Shown one piece after another: positions 1 to 6,371 of a stretch of DNA of 16,676 nucleotides. The position numbers and the translations under genes are program-made. The stretch comes from Streptosporangiaceae bacterium (GTDB lineage: Bacteria; Actinomycetota; Actinomycetes; Streptosporangiales; Streptosporangiaceae), in the NCBI GenBank assembly GCA_030045175.1, contig JASIBM010000216.1, positions 1 to 16,676 on the forward strand, read 5' to 3'. Positions within the stretch are counted from its first letter, which is position 1. Each line of letters begins with the position of its first letter. The notes under the pieces are model-generated. The model saw nothing but the letters and a program-made list of their open reading frames with translations. It ran no database searches and was not told where the DNA came from.

Positions 1-1232
1 TGGCCGCCGACGGGCAGGCCAGGATCGGCTGGGCGCAGCGGTCGATGCCCGTGCTCGCCTTGCTGCGCCAGGAGTACGCAACGACCCGGCCGTTCGCCGG
101 GCGGACGATCGCCGCGTGCTTGCACGTCACCGCCGAGACCGCGGTCCTGGTCGACGTGATCACCGCCGCGGGCGGCGAGGTCCACCTCGCGGCGTCCAAC
201 CCGTTGTCGACCCAAGACGACATCGCGTCCGCCCTTGCGACCCGGCCCGGGGTCTATGTTCATGCTCAAGCGGGATTGGACCGTGCCACCTATTACTCCC
301 ATATCCACCGCGTCCTGGACGCGGGCCCCGACCTGATCCTGGACGACGGCGGCGACCTGGTGAACACCCTGCACGCCGAGCGCCCCGGACTGCTGGCCGC
401 CGTGACCGGCGGCTGTGAGTCGACAGCCACCGGGGTGGCCAGGCTGCGCCAGATGGCGGGCGCGGGCACGCTCGCGTTCCCCGTCGTCGCCGCCAACGCG
501 TCGGTGACCAGGCAGATGTTCGACAACGGCTACGGCACCGGCCAGTCGGTCGTCGACGGGCTGCTGCGCGCCACGAACACGCTGCTGGCGGGCAAGACCG
601 TCGTGGTGGCCGGGTTCGGCCCGGCGGGCAGCGCCATCGCCACGCGGGTGGCCGGCCTCGGCGCGCAGGTGATCGTCACGGAGGTCGACCCGGTCCGAGC
701 GCTTGACGCGCTGATGCGCGGATACCAGGTGCTGCCGATGGCGCAGGCCGCGTCGCTCGGGGATGTGTTCGTCACGGCGACAGGTTCGCGCGACGTGATC
801 AACGATTCATGCCTAACAAGGATGCGGGACGGCGCCTTGCTCGCCAACGCCGGTCACTTCGACGTGGAGATCGACGTCCGCGCGCTGGCTGGCCTGGCCG
901 TCGAGGTCAACCGCGGGGTCCGGCCGCACGCGGACGAGTACGTCCTTGGCGACGGCAGGCGGCTGATACTGCTGGCCGAGGGGCGGGTGGTCAACCTGAT
1001 CGCGGCCGAGGGCAACCCGGCCGCCGTGATGGACGTGTCCTTCGCCGGGCAAGCGCTCGCGCTCGTGTGGCTGATGACGCAGGCGGGCGAGCTGGATCCA
1101 GGGGTGCACCCGATGCCGGCCGCGATCGACGGCCAGGTCGCCCGCCTGACGCTGGCCGCGCGCGGCGCCAGGATCGATGAGCTCAGCGTCGCCCAGCGGG
1201 AGTACCTGGCATCCTGGCGGCACGGCAGCTAG
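1..1232 (+). CDS. ahcY: S-adenosylhomocysteine hydrolase homologue, archaeal/Thermotoga type, 5' end outside window
   Basis: The enzyme family splits S-adenosylhomocysteine into adenosine and homocysteine in the cytosol using tightly bound NAD. The frame is open from base 3, before the first ATG at 45, and reads ADGQARIGWAQRSMPVL, which is family sequence, so the true start lies upstream. Counting from the ATG at 45, visible motifs are CLHVTAETA (about residue 25), LAASNPLSTQDDIA (about 50), DDGGDLV (about 100), the YGTGQS segment (about 163), the NAD-binding GFGPAGSAIA (about 190) and GHFDVEID (about 272). The tail ends YLASWRHGS and lacks the long PDHYRY-type C-terminus, which places it in the short archaeal/Thermotoga branch. 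Three normally invariant positions differ: EE of EETTTG is ES, the catalytic Lys of VTK is Arg, and His of EGHP is Asn. The fold is certain. Normal SAH hydrolase activity is not. Confidence 0.9.
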   Translation, partial: AADGQARIGWAQRSMPVLALLRQEYATTRPFAGRTIAACLHVTAETAVLVDVITAAGGEVHLAASNPLSTQDDIASALATRPGVYVHAQAGLDRATYYSHIHRVLDAGPDLILDDGGDLVNTLHAERPGLLAAVTGGCESTATGVARLRQMAGAGTLAFPVVAANASVTRQMFDNGYGTGQSVVDGLLRATNTLLAGKTVVVAGFGPAGSAIATRVAGLGAQVIVTEVDPVRALDALMRGYQVLPMAQAASLGDVFVTATGSRDVINDSCLTRMRDGALLANAGHFDVEIDVRALAGLAVEVNRGVRPHADEYVLGDGRRLILLAEGRVVNLIAAEGNPAAVMDVSFAGQALALVWLMTQAGELDPGVHPMPAAIDGQVARLTLAARGARIDELSVAQREYLASWRHGS

Positions 1233-1292
1233 CCTTCCCGCTCGCCAGGCCGCCGGGATTGGCTGGCCGCGAAATGATGGCACGCTAGGACT

Positions 1293-1964
1293 ATGACGAC
1301 TGAGGGCATCGACGCGCGGGGTCCCCGGGCTGGCACGGCGGGCTCCGGGCCATCGGGGTCCGGGGTGTCCCCGGGTGGTGCTGTGGCCCCCCGGGCTGGC
1401 ACGGGGGGCTCCGGGCCATCGGGGTCCGGGGTGTCCCCGGGCGGCACTGTGTCCCCCCGGGCTGGCACCGCGGAGCCGATGGTTCCTGCGCTGCGCACGC
1501 CGGCGAACCGGGTCAGCAGGCAGGCGATCAGCTACTGGACCGCCCGTGCGGTGCTCGGCGCCGTGCTGGTCTTGCTCGTGGAGCTGGGATTCGCCTGGGC
1601 GGCCAAGTTCAGCGTGGCGTGGCGAACGGCGCTCGTGGCGACCGCTCTCGTCCTGGCGGCACACGCGGTGATCATGCCGCGCTGGCGGTACCGCGTGCAT
1701 CGGTGGGAGGTCACCGACCAGGCGCTGTACACCAGGTCGGGATGGTTCTCCGTGCACTGGCGGATAGCGCCCATCAGCCGGATCCAGACCATCGACAGCC
1801 ACCGGTCGTTCGGCGAGCGGCTCTTCGGCCTGGCCAACGTGACCGCGACGACCGCGTCGGCGGCCGGCCCGGTCCGGATCCACGGGCTCGACCGCGAGCT
1901 CGCCGACCGGCTGCTCGACCAGCTCGCCGTGGCCACCGGGCAGCTGCCTGGGGATGCGACGTGA
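1293..1964 (+). CDS. bacterial PH-domain membrane protein, YdbS-like (DUF304)
   Basis: This 223-residue protein has a low-complexity N-terminus (residues 1-70), two membrane segments (about 84-104 and 111-128), and one bPH2 domain (about 131-210). The domain shows the family pattern YRVHRWEVTDQALYTRSG followed by RIAPISRIQTIDSHRSFGERLFGLANV. The family is membrane-anchored with a cytoplasmic PH-like domain, and its molecular role is unsettled. Residues 12-60 are two and a bit copies of a 22-residue repeat encoded by 66-bp DNA repeats. The ATG at 1293 is the first start in frame; AGGA lies only two bases before it, so the ribosome-binding site is poor. A later start after the repeat (for example M63) would still give a complete domain. 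The stop overlaps the GTG of the next gene (GTGA at 1961-1964), which fits the usual YdbS-YdbT pairing. Confidence 0.85.
   Translation: MTTEGIDARGPRAGTAGSGPSGSGVSPGGAVAPRAGTGGSGPSGSGVSPGGTVSPRAGTAEPMVPALRTPANRVSRQAISYWTARAVLGAVLVLLVELGFAWAAKFSVAWRTALVATALVLAAHAVIMPRWRYRVHRWEVTDQALYTRSGWFSVHWRIAPISRIQTIDSHRSFGERLFGLANVTATTASAAGPVRIHGLDRELADRLLDQLAVATGQLPGDAT
1327..1470 (+). repeat. 66-bp tandem repeat inside the YdbS-like gene
   Basis: The trinucleotide GGG after the C-run recurs at 1327, 1393 and 1459, an exact 66-base period. There are two full units and the first bases of a third. One unit encodes RAGTAGSGPSGSGVSPGGAVAP and the next RAGTGGSGPSGSGVSPGGTVSP. The period is 22 codons, so changes in copy number keep the reading frame. 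A related copy lies on the other strand at about 8661-8732, within the moxR-type gene. Confidence 0.92.
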
Positions 1965-3700
1965 CAGCGGGCCAGGTGGCCGGCGATGGTCCGGACCAGG
2001 CCGCCGCGCCGGTCCTCGGCGAGGCGCGGCCACCGGGAGGCGAGCGGGAGGACACTGCGGCGATCGCCGGTGCGAACGCGAGATGGCGCAGGCTCAGCCC
2101 GCGCAGCATGGTGGTGCGGCCGCTGACCGACCTGGTCAGGCTGCTCCCGGTGCTGGCCGGGCTGCTGCTCCTGCACGCCAGGTCAGGAGATGACCTGTTC
2201 TGGGGGGTGGCGGCGGCCGTGCTCGCCGTCGGGAGCGGCCTGGTGCACTGGGCGACGACGCGGTACCTGGTCACCGACGAGCGGGTGTACCTGCGCCGGG
2301 GGCTGCTGAACACCAAGACGCTGTCGGTCGCCAGAGACCGGATCCGCACCGTGGACGTCAGCGCGCACCTGCTGCACCGGGTGCTCGGCGTCTGCAGGGT
2401 CAGCATCGGCACCGGTCGCAACGACCTGCGGTCCAGCGAGAACTTCCGTCTTGACGGGCTGACCAGGTCGGACGCCGAGGAGCTGCACGCGCTGTTGCTG
2501 ACCAGGCAGGCCGACAGGGCGCAGGCGGGCCAGGAATTGCCCGTCCAGGCGCCGTCGGCGGTCCAGGTGCCGGCTGCGGGCCAGGCGCTGTCCGGCCGGG
2601 AGCCCGCGGGCCGGGAGCGGGCCGCGCGGCAGGCCGGCGACGCGAGCGGCGAGATCGTCCGGCTGCGGGCCGGCTGGCTCCGGTTCGCGCCGCTGACCAT
2701 GGCCGGGCTGGTCGTGCTCGGCGTGCTCTTCGGCACGGTGATTCAGGTCACCAACGCGACGGACGTCAACCTGGCTGCCACCGGCCCGGTCCGGCGGATC
2801 ACCGCCGACTACGCCGCGCTGCCGTTCGGGGAGCGTGTCCTGGTCGCGCTCGCCGTCGTGATTGCCGGGTACATGGTCGTCGCCGTGGCCGGCTACGTCG
2901 CCGTCTACTGGAACTTCCGCTTGGCCCGCGACGCGGCCGACACGCTGCGGATCACCAGGGGCTTGCTGTCGGTGCGCGCGACCACGATCTCGCTGGCGAG
3001 GCTGCGCGGTGTCGAGATCAGCGAACCGCTGTCGCTGCGAGCCATCGGCGGCGCGCGCTGCGAGGCCATCACGACCGGCCTGCACGTTGGCCGTGGCGCC
3101 GAGCGCGAAGGGTCCGTGCTCGTACCACCAGCGCCCGCGGCGCTGGTCACGAACGTGGCTGCCGAGGTGCTCGGAGTGCCCGCCGAGATCTGCTCAGGCC
3201 CGCTGGAGCGACACGGCCCCGCCGCACGTCGCCGCCGTTATACCCGCGCGCTCACCGGAGCCGTCGTGATCGTCGCGGCCTGCTGGGTCGCCGCCCAGGT
3301 GGGCCGCTGGCCCGGGTGGATCCCCATCGTCTCGATCGCGGCGTTGCCACTGGCTGGCCTGATCGCCGCGGACAGGTACCGCAGCCTCGGGCACGGGCTC
3401 GTCGGCGGGTGGCTGGTGACCAGGGTTGGCAGCCTGGCGCGCAGGCGCAGCGTGCTCGGCACAGACGCGATCATCGGCTGGCGGATCCACCAGACCTGGT
3501 TCCAGCGCCGCCAGGGCCTGATGACGCTGACGGCGACCACGGCGGCGGGGCAGCAGCACTACTCGGTGCGGGACGTACCCGTCGCGACCGGGCTCGCGGT
3601 CGCGACGACGGCGACACCGGACCTGATCCTGCCCTTCCTCGCGGCCGATGACCATGATCACGGTGGGTTTTCGTCGCATGGCTCGGCTAACCCACCGTGA
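1961..3700 (+). CDS. bacterial PH-domain membrane protein with three bPH2 repeats, YdbT-like
   Basis: Translation from GTG 1961 gives 579 residues and overlaps the preceding stop by four bases, so the two are probably translationally coupled. The frame stays open further upstream, to 1619, but that part is a shadow of the YdbS-like gene. The architecture is three units, each a membrane pair followed by a bPH2 domain: membrane about 56-98 with PH about 101-182 (RYLVTDERVYLRRGLLNTKT); membrane about 243-316 with PH about 320-410 (LRITRGLLSVRATTISLARL); membrane about 430-470 with PH about 480-560 (LVTRVGSLARRRSVLG...IHQTWFQRRQGLMTLT). A Gln/Ala/Pro-rich linker spans about 183-232. This matches YdbT-type proteins, which accompany YdbS; the function is unknown. 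The last fifteen or so residues (HDHGGFSSHGSANPP) are encoded by a perfect inverted repeat and look like acquired tail rather than domain sequence. Confidence 0.87.
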   Translation: MTAGQVAGDGPDQAAAPVLGEARPPGGEREDTAAIAGANARWRRLSPRSMVVRPLTDLVRLLPVLAGLLLLHARSGDDLFWGVAAAVLAVGSGLVHWATTRYLVTDERVYLRRGLLNTKTLSVARDRIRTVDVSAHLLHRVLGVCRVSIGTGRNDLRSSENFRLDGLTRSDAEELHALLLTRQADRAQAGQELPVQAPSAVQVPAAGQALSGREPAGRERAARQAGDASGEIVRLRAGWLRFAPLTMAGLVVLGVLFGTVIQVTNATDVNLAATGPVRRITADYAALPFGERVLVALAVVIAGYMVVAVAGYVAVYWNFRLARDAADTLRITRGLLSVRATTISLARLRGVEISEPLSLRAIGGARCEAITTGLHVGRGAEREGSVLVPPAPAALVTNVAAEVLGVPAEICSGPLERHGPAARRRRYTRALTGAVVIVAACWVAAQVGRWPGWIPIVSIAALPLAGLIAADRYRSLGHGLVGGWLVTRVGSLARRRSVLGTDAIIGWRIHQTWFQRRQGLMTLTATTAAGQQHYSVRDVPVATGLAVATTATPDLILPFLAADDHDHGGFSSHGSANPP

Positions 3701-3705
3701 TCATG
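3653..3705. repeat. perfect 17-bp inverted repeat overlapping the stop codon of the YdbT-like gene
   Basis: Left arm 3653-3669 (CATGATCACGGTGGGTT) is the exact reverse complement of right arm 3689-3705, with a 19-base loop between. The TGA stop (3698-3700) lies in the right arm. The hairpin would be very stable and could end transcription, but no T-run follows on either strand, so it is not a classic intrinsic terminator. Alternatives are a protein-binding site or a dispersed palindromic element. It ends 17 bases before moaE. Confidence 0.75.
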
Positions 3706-3708
3706 AAA

Positions 3709-3722
3709 GATAGGCTCTCGGC
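3709..3722 (+). promoter_or_regulatory. candidate -10 element of moaE, leaderless transcript
   Basis: GATAGGCT at 3709-3716 contains TAGGCT, an acceptable actinobacterial TANNNT -10 hexamer. Exactly six bases separate it from the ATG at 3723, so transcription would start at the start codon. No Shine-Dalgarno sequence is visible. The same arrangement occurs before the SpoIIM-type gene. No convincing -35 is seen; that position falls in the palindrome. Confidence 0.5.
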
Positions 3723-4151
3723 ATGTCGGTGATCAGGATGCTCGGCGTGGGCGATGCGCCGCTGTCCGTATCGGACGTCTACGCGTCGGTGTGCGACGTT
3801 CCTTCGGCCGGTGGCATCGCCCTGTTCGTCGGCGTGGTCCGCGACGTGGACGAGGGCCGTGAGGTGACCGATCTCGGCTACTCGGCACATCCGAGCGCCG
3901 AGGCTCAGCTGCGCGACGTGGTTGAGACGGCCGTAGGCAAGTACCCGATCCGCGCCGTCTCGGCCGTGCACCGCGTGGGTGATCTCAAGGTCGGCGAGAT
4001 CGCCGTCATCGTGGCCGTCGCGTGCCCCGGGCGCGCCGCGGCGTTCGAGGCGTGCCGCCAGATCATCGATCAGATCAAGGACACCGTGCCTATCTGGAAG
4101 CATCAGCGGTTCGCTGACGGCGACGCCGAGTGGGTAGGCGCGGCAAGCTAG
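3723..4151 (+). CDS. moaE: molybdopterin synthase catalytic subunit MoaE
   Basis: MoaE with the sulfur carrier MoaD converts cyclic pyranopterin monophosphate to molybdopterin, inserting the dithiolene sulfurs. The 142-residue product is the normal family length. Typical segments are GGIALFVGVVRD (about 30-41), HRVGDLKVGEIAVIVAVACP (about 83-102), RAAAFEACRQIIDQIKDTVPIWK (about 104-126). Lys119 and Lys126 fit the two catalytic/binding lysines of the family, and Arg39 and Arg104 fit conserved arginines. No moaD or other molybdenum cofactor gene is in the window, so the partner must be encoded elsewhere. It faces the RDD gene, whose stop lies seven bases away, with no terminator between them. 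Confidence 0.93.
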   Translation: MSVIRMLGVGDAPLSVSDVYASVCDVPSAGGIALFVGVVRDVDEGREVTDLGYSAHPSAEAQLRDVVETAVGKYPIRAVSAVHRVGDLKVGEIAVIVAVACPGRAAAFEACRQIIDQIKDTVPIWKHQRFADGDAEWVGAAS

Positions 4152-4158
4152 AGCGCGG

Positions 4159-5178
4159 CTAACTGGGCGCGGCGAAGCCGTAGTCGTCTGGCGACGCGGT
4201 GTGCTCCTGGCGGGCCGGCTCGCGCGCATCGCCCGAGTGCCCATCGCCGGGCATGGGTTCCAGGCCTGGGGCTGGCGCGGCGTCCGCGAGGCTGGCAGGA
4301 GCCGGGGGCGGCGTGGGCACGGTAGCTGGCCACGTGCCGCCCCCGCGCGTGCCGGGTGCGAGGCCGGCCGGGGTCGCCTGGCCTGGCGTCACGCCCACGG
4401 GCCCTGGATACACCGTGAGCCGCGCCATCTCGCGCTGGCGCCGCACCGCGAGCACGGCCGTGAGGTACGCGGCCGGCGGGGTTCCGGGTGGTGGCGGCGG
4501 GCTCACCTGCGAAGCCACGGCAGCGGCCAGTTGCAGCCCGAGTTGCCCGCGAGCGGGCTCGCGCAGGTCATAGAACCTGCGCAGGTAGCTGCTCGCCGCG
4601 GCCGCGGTCTGGTCTGACAGGCGGGAAAGCTCCGCGTACTCGGCCCACGTCACCAGCGGCGGGGGCACCGTCATGAAGATGGGCGCCAGGTCGGGGCGCC
4701 GTGGCACGCGCTCCTGGATCACGAACGTCCCAGCGAACATGTCGCCGAGCCGCTTGCCCTTCGCCGAGACCATCGACGTGATCAGCCCGATGGGCCCGCC
4801 GATCAGGCAGACCGGCGGCCAGATCTCGATGAACGCCCCGGCCAGCGCGCGGATCAGCGCCTGCCGGAACCTGACCGGCCCGCCGTCGTCGCTGACGACC
4901 CGGATGCCGAGCGCCATCTTCCCCAGCGACTTCCCGCGGGTCAGGGTCTCGAATATGGTCGGGTAGCTGATCACGATCGCCGCGTAGCCGAGCACGTAGA
5001 TCGCGGCCGCCGAGGCTCCGTTGAGATGCCGCGCCGCCTTGGCGAACACCACCACCTGTACGAAGATCAGGACAGGGACCTGCACAAGCAGGTCGATGAT
5101 CAGCGCGACGATCCGGCTGGGAAACCTGGCGACGGTGAGGTCGAGCACGACCGCTTCGCCGGTCACGACCTCGGCCAT
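4159..5178 (-). CDS. RDD-family membrane protein with Pro-rich C-terminal tail
   Basis: Translation from ATG 5178 gives 339 residues. Residues 10-160 form the RDD domain: PSRIVALIIDL with the Arg and Asp that name the family, membrane segments at about 22-46, 57-77 and 112-137, and the loop TRGKSLGKMALGIRVVSDDG typical of RDD proteins. Residues 165-220 are helical and soluble; 225 to the end is Pro/Ala/Gly-rich and probably disordered in the cytoplasm. RDD proteins are thought to act in transport or membrane organisation, and this one belongs to the conserved MoxR/DUF58/SpoIIM neighbourhood. ATG 5178 was chosen because AGGAG lies five bases upstream. The frame continues to TTG 5331, but that part is Arg-rich low-complexity sequence, better read as leader. 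Confidence 0.88.
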   Translation of the reverse strand: MAEVVTGEAVVLDLTVARFPSRIVALIIDLLVQVPVLIFVQVVVFAKAARHLNGASAAAIYVLGYAAIVISYPTIFETLTRGKSLGKMALGIRVVSDDGGPVRFRQALIRALAGAFIEIWPPVCLIGGPIGLITSMVSAKGKRLGDMFAGTFVIQERVPRRPDLAPIFMTVPPPLVTWAEYAELSRLSDQTAAAASSYLRRFYDLREPARGQLGLQLAAAVASQVSPPPPPGTPPAAYLTAVLAVRRQREMARLTVYPGPVGVTPGQATPAGLAPGTRGGGTWPATVPTPPPAPASLADAAPAPGLEPMPGDGHSGDAREPARQEHTASPDDYGFAAPS

Positions 5179-5330
5179 CACTGCTCCTCTTCCCGCTTGC
5201 CTCCGGGCGCCTCTTAGGGCGCCGCCTTCCCTCGTCGCTTCGCTCCTCAGTCCAGCGCGGCGCCGGCGCCCTTCGGCTCGCTCGCGCTCGGCTCGCCTGC
5301 GGCTCGCTCGCGCAGGTGAATCCGGGGCCA
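5179..5330 (-). other. GC-rich 5' leader of the RDD gene with repeated GCTCGC words
   Basis: If the GATAGTCT motif at 5338-5331 is the promoter, transcription starts near 5324 and the leader is about 146 nt. It contains repeated GGCTCGC/GCTCGCG words (about 5275-5312) and a short hairpin of two self-complementary GGCGCC words split by six bases (about 5208-5225). It ends with the RBS AGGAG before ATG 5178. It is open in the RDD frame but encodes only Arg/Ala/Glu-rich sequence. I recognise no riboswitch. Confidence 0.4.
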
Positions 5331-5359
5331 AGACTATCCATTAGCCAGCGCGATAGTCT
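5331..5359. promoter_or_regulatory. symmetric divergent promoter palindrome between RDD and SpoIIM genes
   Basis: AGACTATC (5331-5338) and GATAGTCT (5352-5359) are exact reverse complements, offset by 21 bp. Each arm holds a TAGTCT -10-like hexamer, one facing each gene. On the plus strand six bases separate the motif from GTG 5366, which suggests a leaderless SpoIIM-type transcript. On the minus strand the start would be near 5324. Each -10 sits where the -35 of the opposite promoter would be, so a single dimeric regulator or polymerase competition could link the two genes. Confidence 0.5.
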
Positions 5360-5365
5360 CCATGC

Positions 5366-6361
5366 GTGGACCTGGAGGTATTCGTCGCGCGGTACCGCGC
5401 CGACTGGGCCAGGCTTGATGAGCTCACCAGGCGGCGTCGCCGGCTATCGGGCACCGAGATCGACGAGCTCGTCGCCCTGTACCAGCGCACCACTGCCCAG
5501 TTGTCTGCGCTGCAGAGCACCGGGCTCGATCCCGCGCTCGCGGCGAGGCTCTCCAGTGAGCTCGCCAGGGCCCGCGCCACGGTCAGCGGCGCGCAGTCAT
5601 CCACCTGGCGGTCGGTCGGCAGGTTCGTCACCGTGTCGTTTCCCGCCGCCGCCTACCGGGTGCGATGGTGGTGGCTGGGCGCCGCGCTCGGGTCGATCAT
5701 CGTGGCCGTCCTGATCGGCTGGGAGGTCGCGCGGTCGCCGGCGCTCCAGGCGAGCCTGCTGCCGCGCTCGGCGGCCGCCAACCTGGTGCAGCACGAGTTC
5801 AGGCACTATTACTCCACCTACGACGCCAGGTCGTTCGCCGCCCACGTGTGGACCAACAACGTGATCGTGGCCGTTGAGTCGATCATGTTCGGCCTGCTGC
5901 TCGGCATCCCGGTTCTGTACGTGCTGTATGGCAACGCCGAGAACGGCGGCGTGATCGGCGGCCTGATGGCCGCGCACGGCCGGTCCGGCGAGTTCTGGAG
6001 CCTGATCCTGCCGCACGGCATGCTGGAGCTGTCGGCGGTTTTCCTGGCTGCGGGCGCCGGCCTGCGGCTGGGCTGGGCGGTGATCGACCCTGGCCCGCGC
6101 CCGCGCGCCCGCGCGATCGCCGAGGAAGGCCGGGCCACGATCACCATCGCGCTCGGCCTGGTGGTCGTGCTCGCGGTGTCCGGCCTGATCGAGGCGTTCG
6201 TGACGCCGTCCCCGCTGCCCACGTGGGCTCGGATCGGGATAGGCGCGGTCGCCGAGGCCGCGTTCCTGCTCTATGTCCTGGTACTCGGCCGCAGGGCGGT
6301 GACCGCCGGCGAAACCGGGGACATCATCGAGGCGCCGGACACGCTCCCGCTGACGGGTTAA
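5366..6361 (+). CDS. SpoIIM-family (stage II sporulation protein M-like) membrane protein
   Basis: The start is GTG 5366, giving 331 residues. The N-terminal 95 residues form a soluble helical region beginning DLEVFVARYRADWARLDEL, typical of actinobacterial members. Membrane segments follow at about 102-120, 164-188, 215-238, 257-278 and 288-308. The family signatures are the NN of VWTNNVIVAVESIMFG (about 162-176), LPHGMLELSAVFLAAGAGLRLG (about 215-236) and GLIEAFVTPS (about 273-282). In Bacillus, SpoIIM acts with SpoIID and SpoIIP in septal peptidoglycan remodelling. In actinobacteria this relative sits with MoxR, DUF58 and RDD genes and its role is not established. GTG was chosen because the family N-terminus begins there and a -10 motif fits a leaderless mRNA; ATG 5362 is in another frame. 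Confidence 0.88.
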   Translation: MDLEVFVARYRADWARLDELTRRRRRLSGTEIDELVALYQRTTAQLSALQSTGLDPALAARLSSELARARATVSGAQSSTWRSVGRFVTVSFPAAAYRVRWWWLGAALGSIIVAVLIGWEVARSPALQASLLPRSAAANLVQHEFRHYYSTYDARSFAAHVWTNNVIVAVESIMFGLLLGIPVLYVLYGNAENGGVIGGLMAAHGRSGEFWSLILPHGMLELSAVFLAAGAGLRLGWAVIDPGPRPRARAIAEEGRATITIALGLVVVLAVSGLIEAFVTPSPLPTWARIGIGAVAEAAFLLYVLVLGRRAVTAGETGDIIEAPDTLPLTG

Positions 6362-6371
6362 GCGAGCGGAG

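Noticed and set aside
813..2033. 406-codon minus-strand open frame opposite the SAH hydrolase and YdbS-like genes
   Set aside because: Composition is Arg/Gly/Pro low complexity typical of antisense frames in very GC-rich DNA, and it runs across two convincing genes.
3653..3705. Classic Rho-independent terminator
   Set aside because: The stem is perfect, but no T-run follows on either strand and it overlaps the stop codon. Kept only as an inverted repeat of uncertain role.
5179..5331. Upstream TTG 5331 or GTG 5181 as start of the RDD protein
   Set aside because: The extra residues are RASRRRAERERAEG-type sequence from GC-rich leader. AGGAG is correctly spaced only for ATG 5178.
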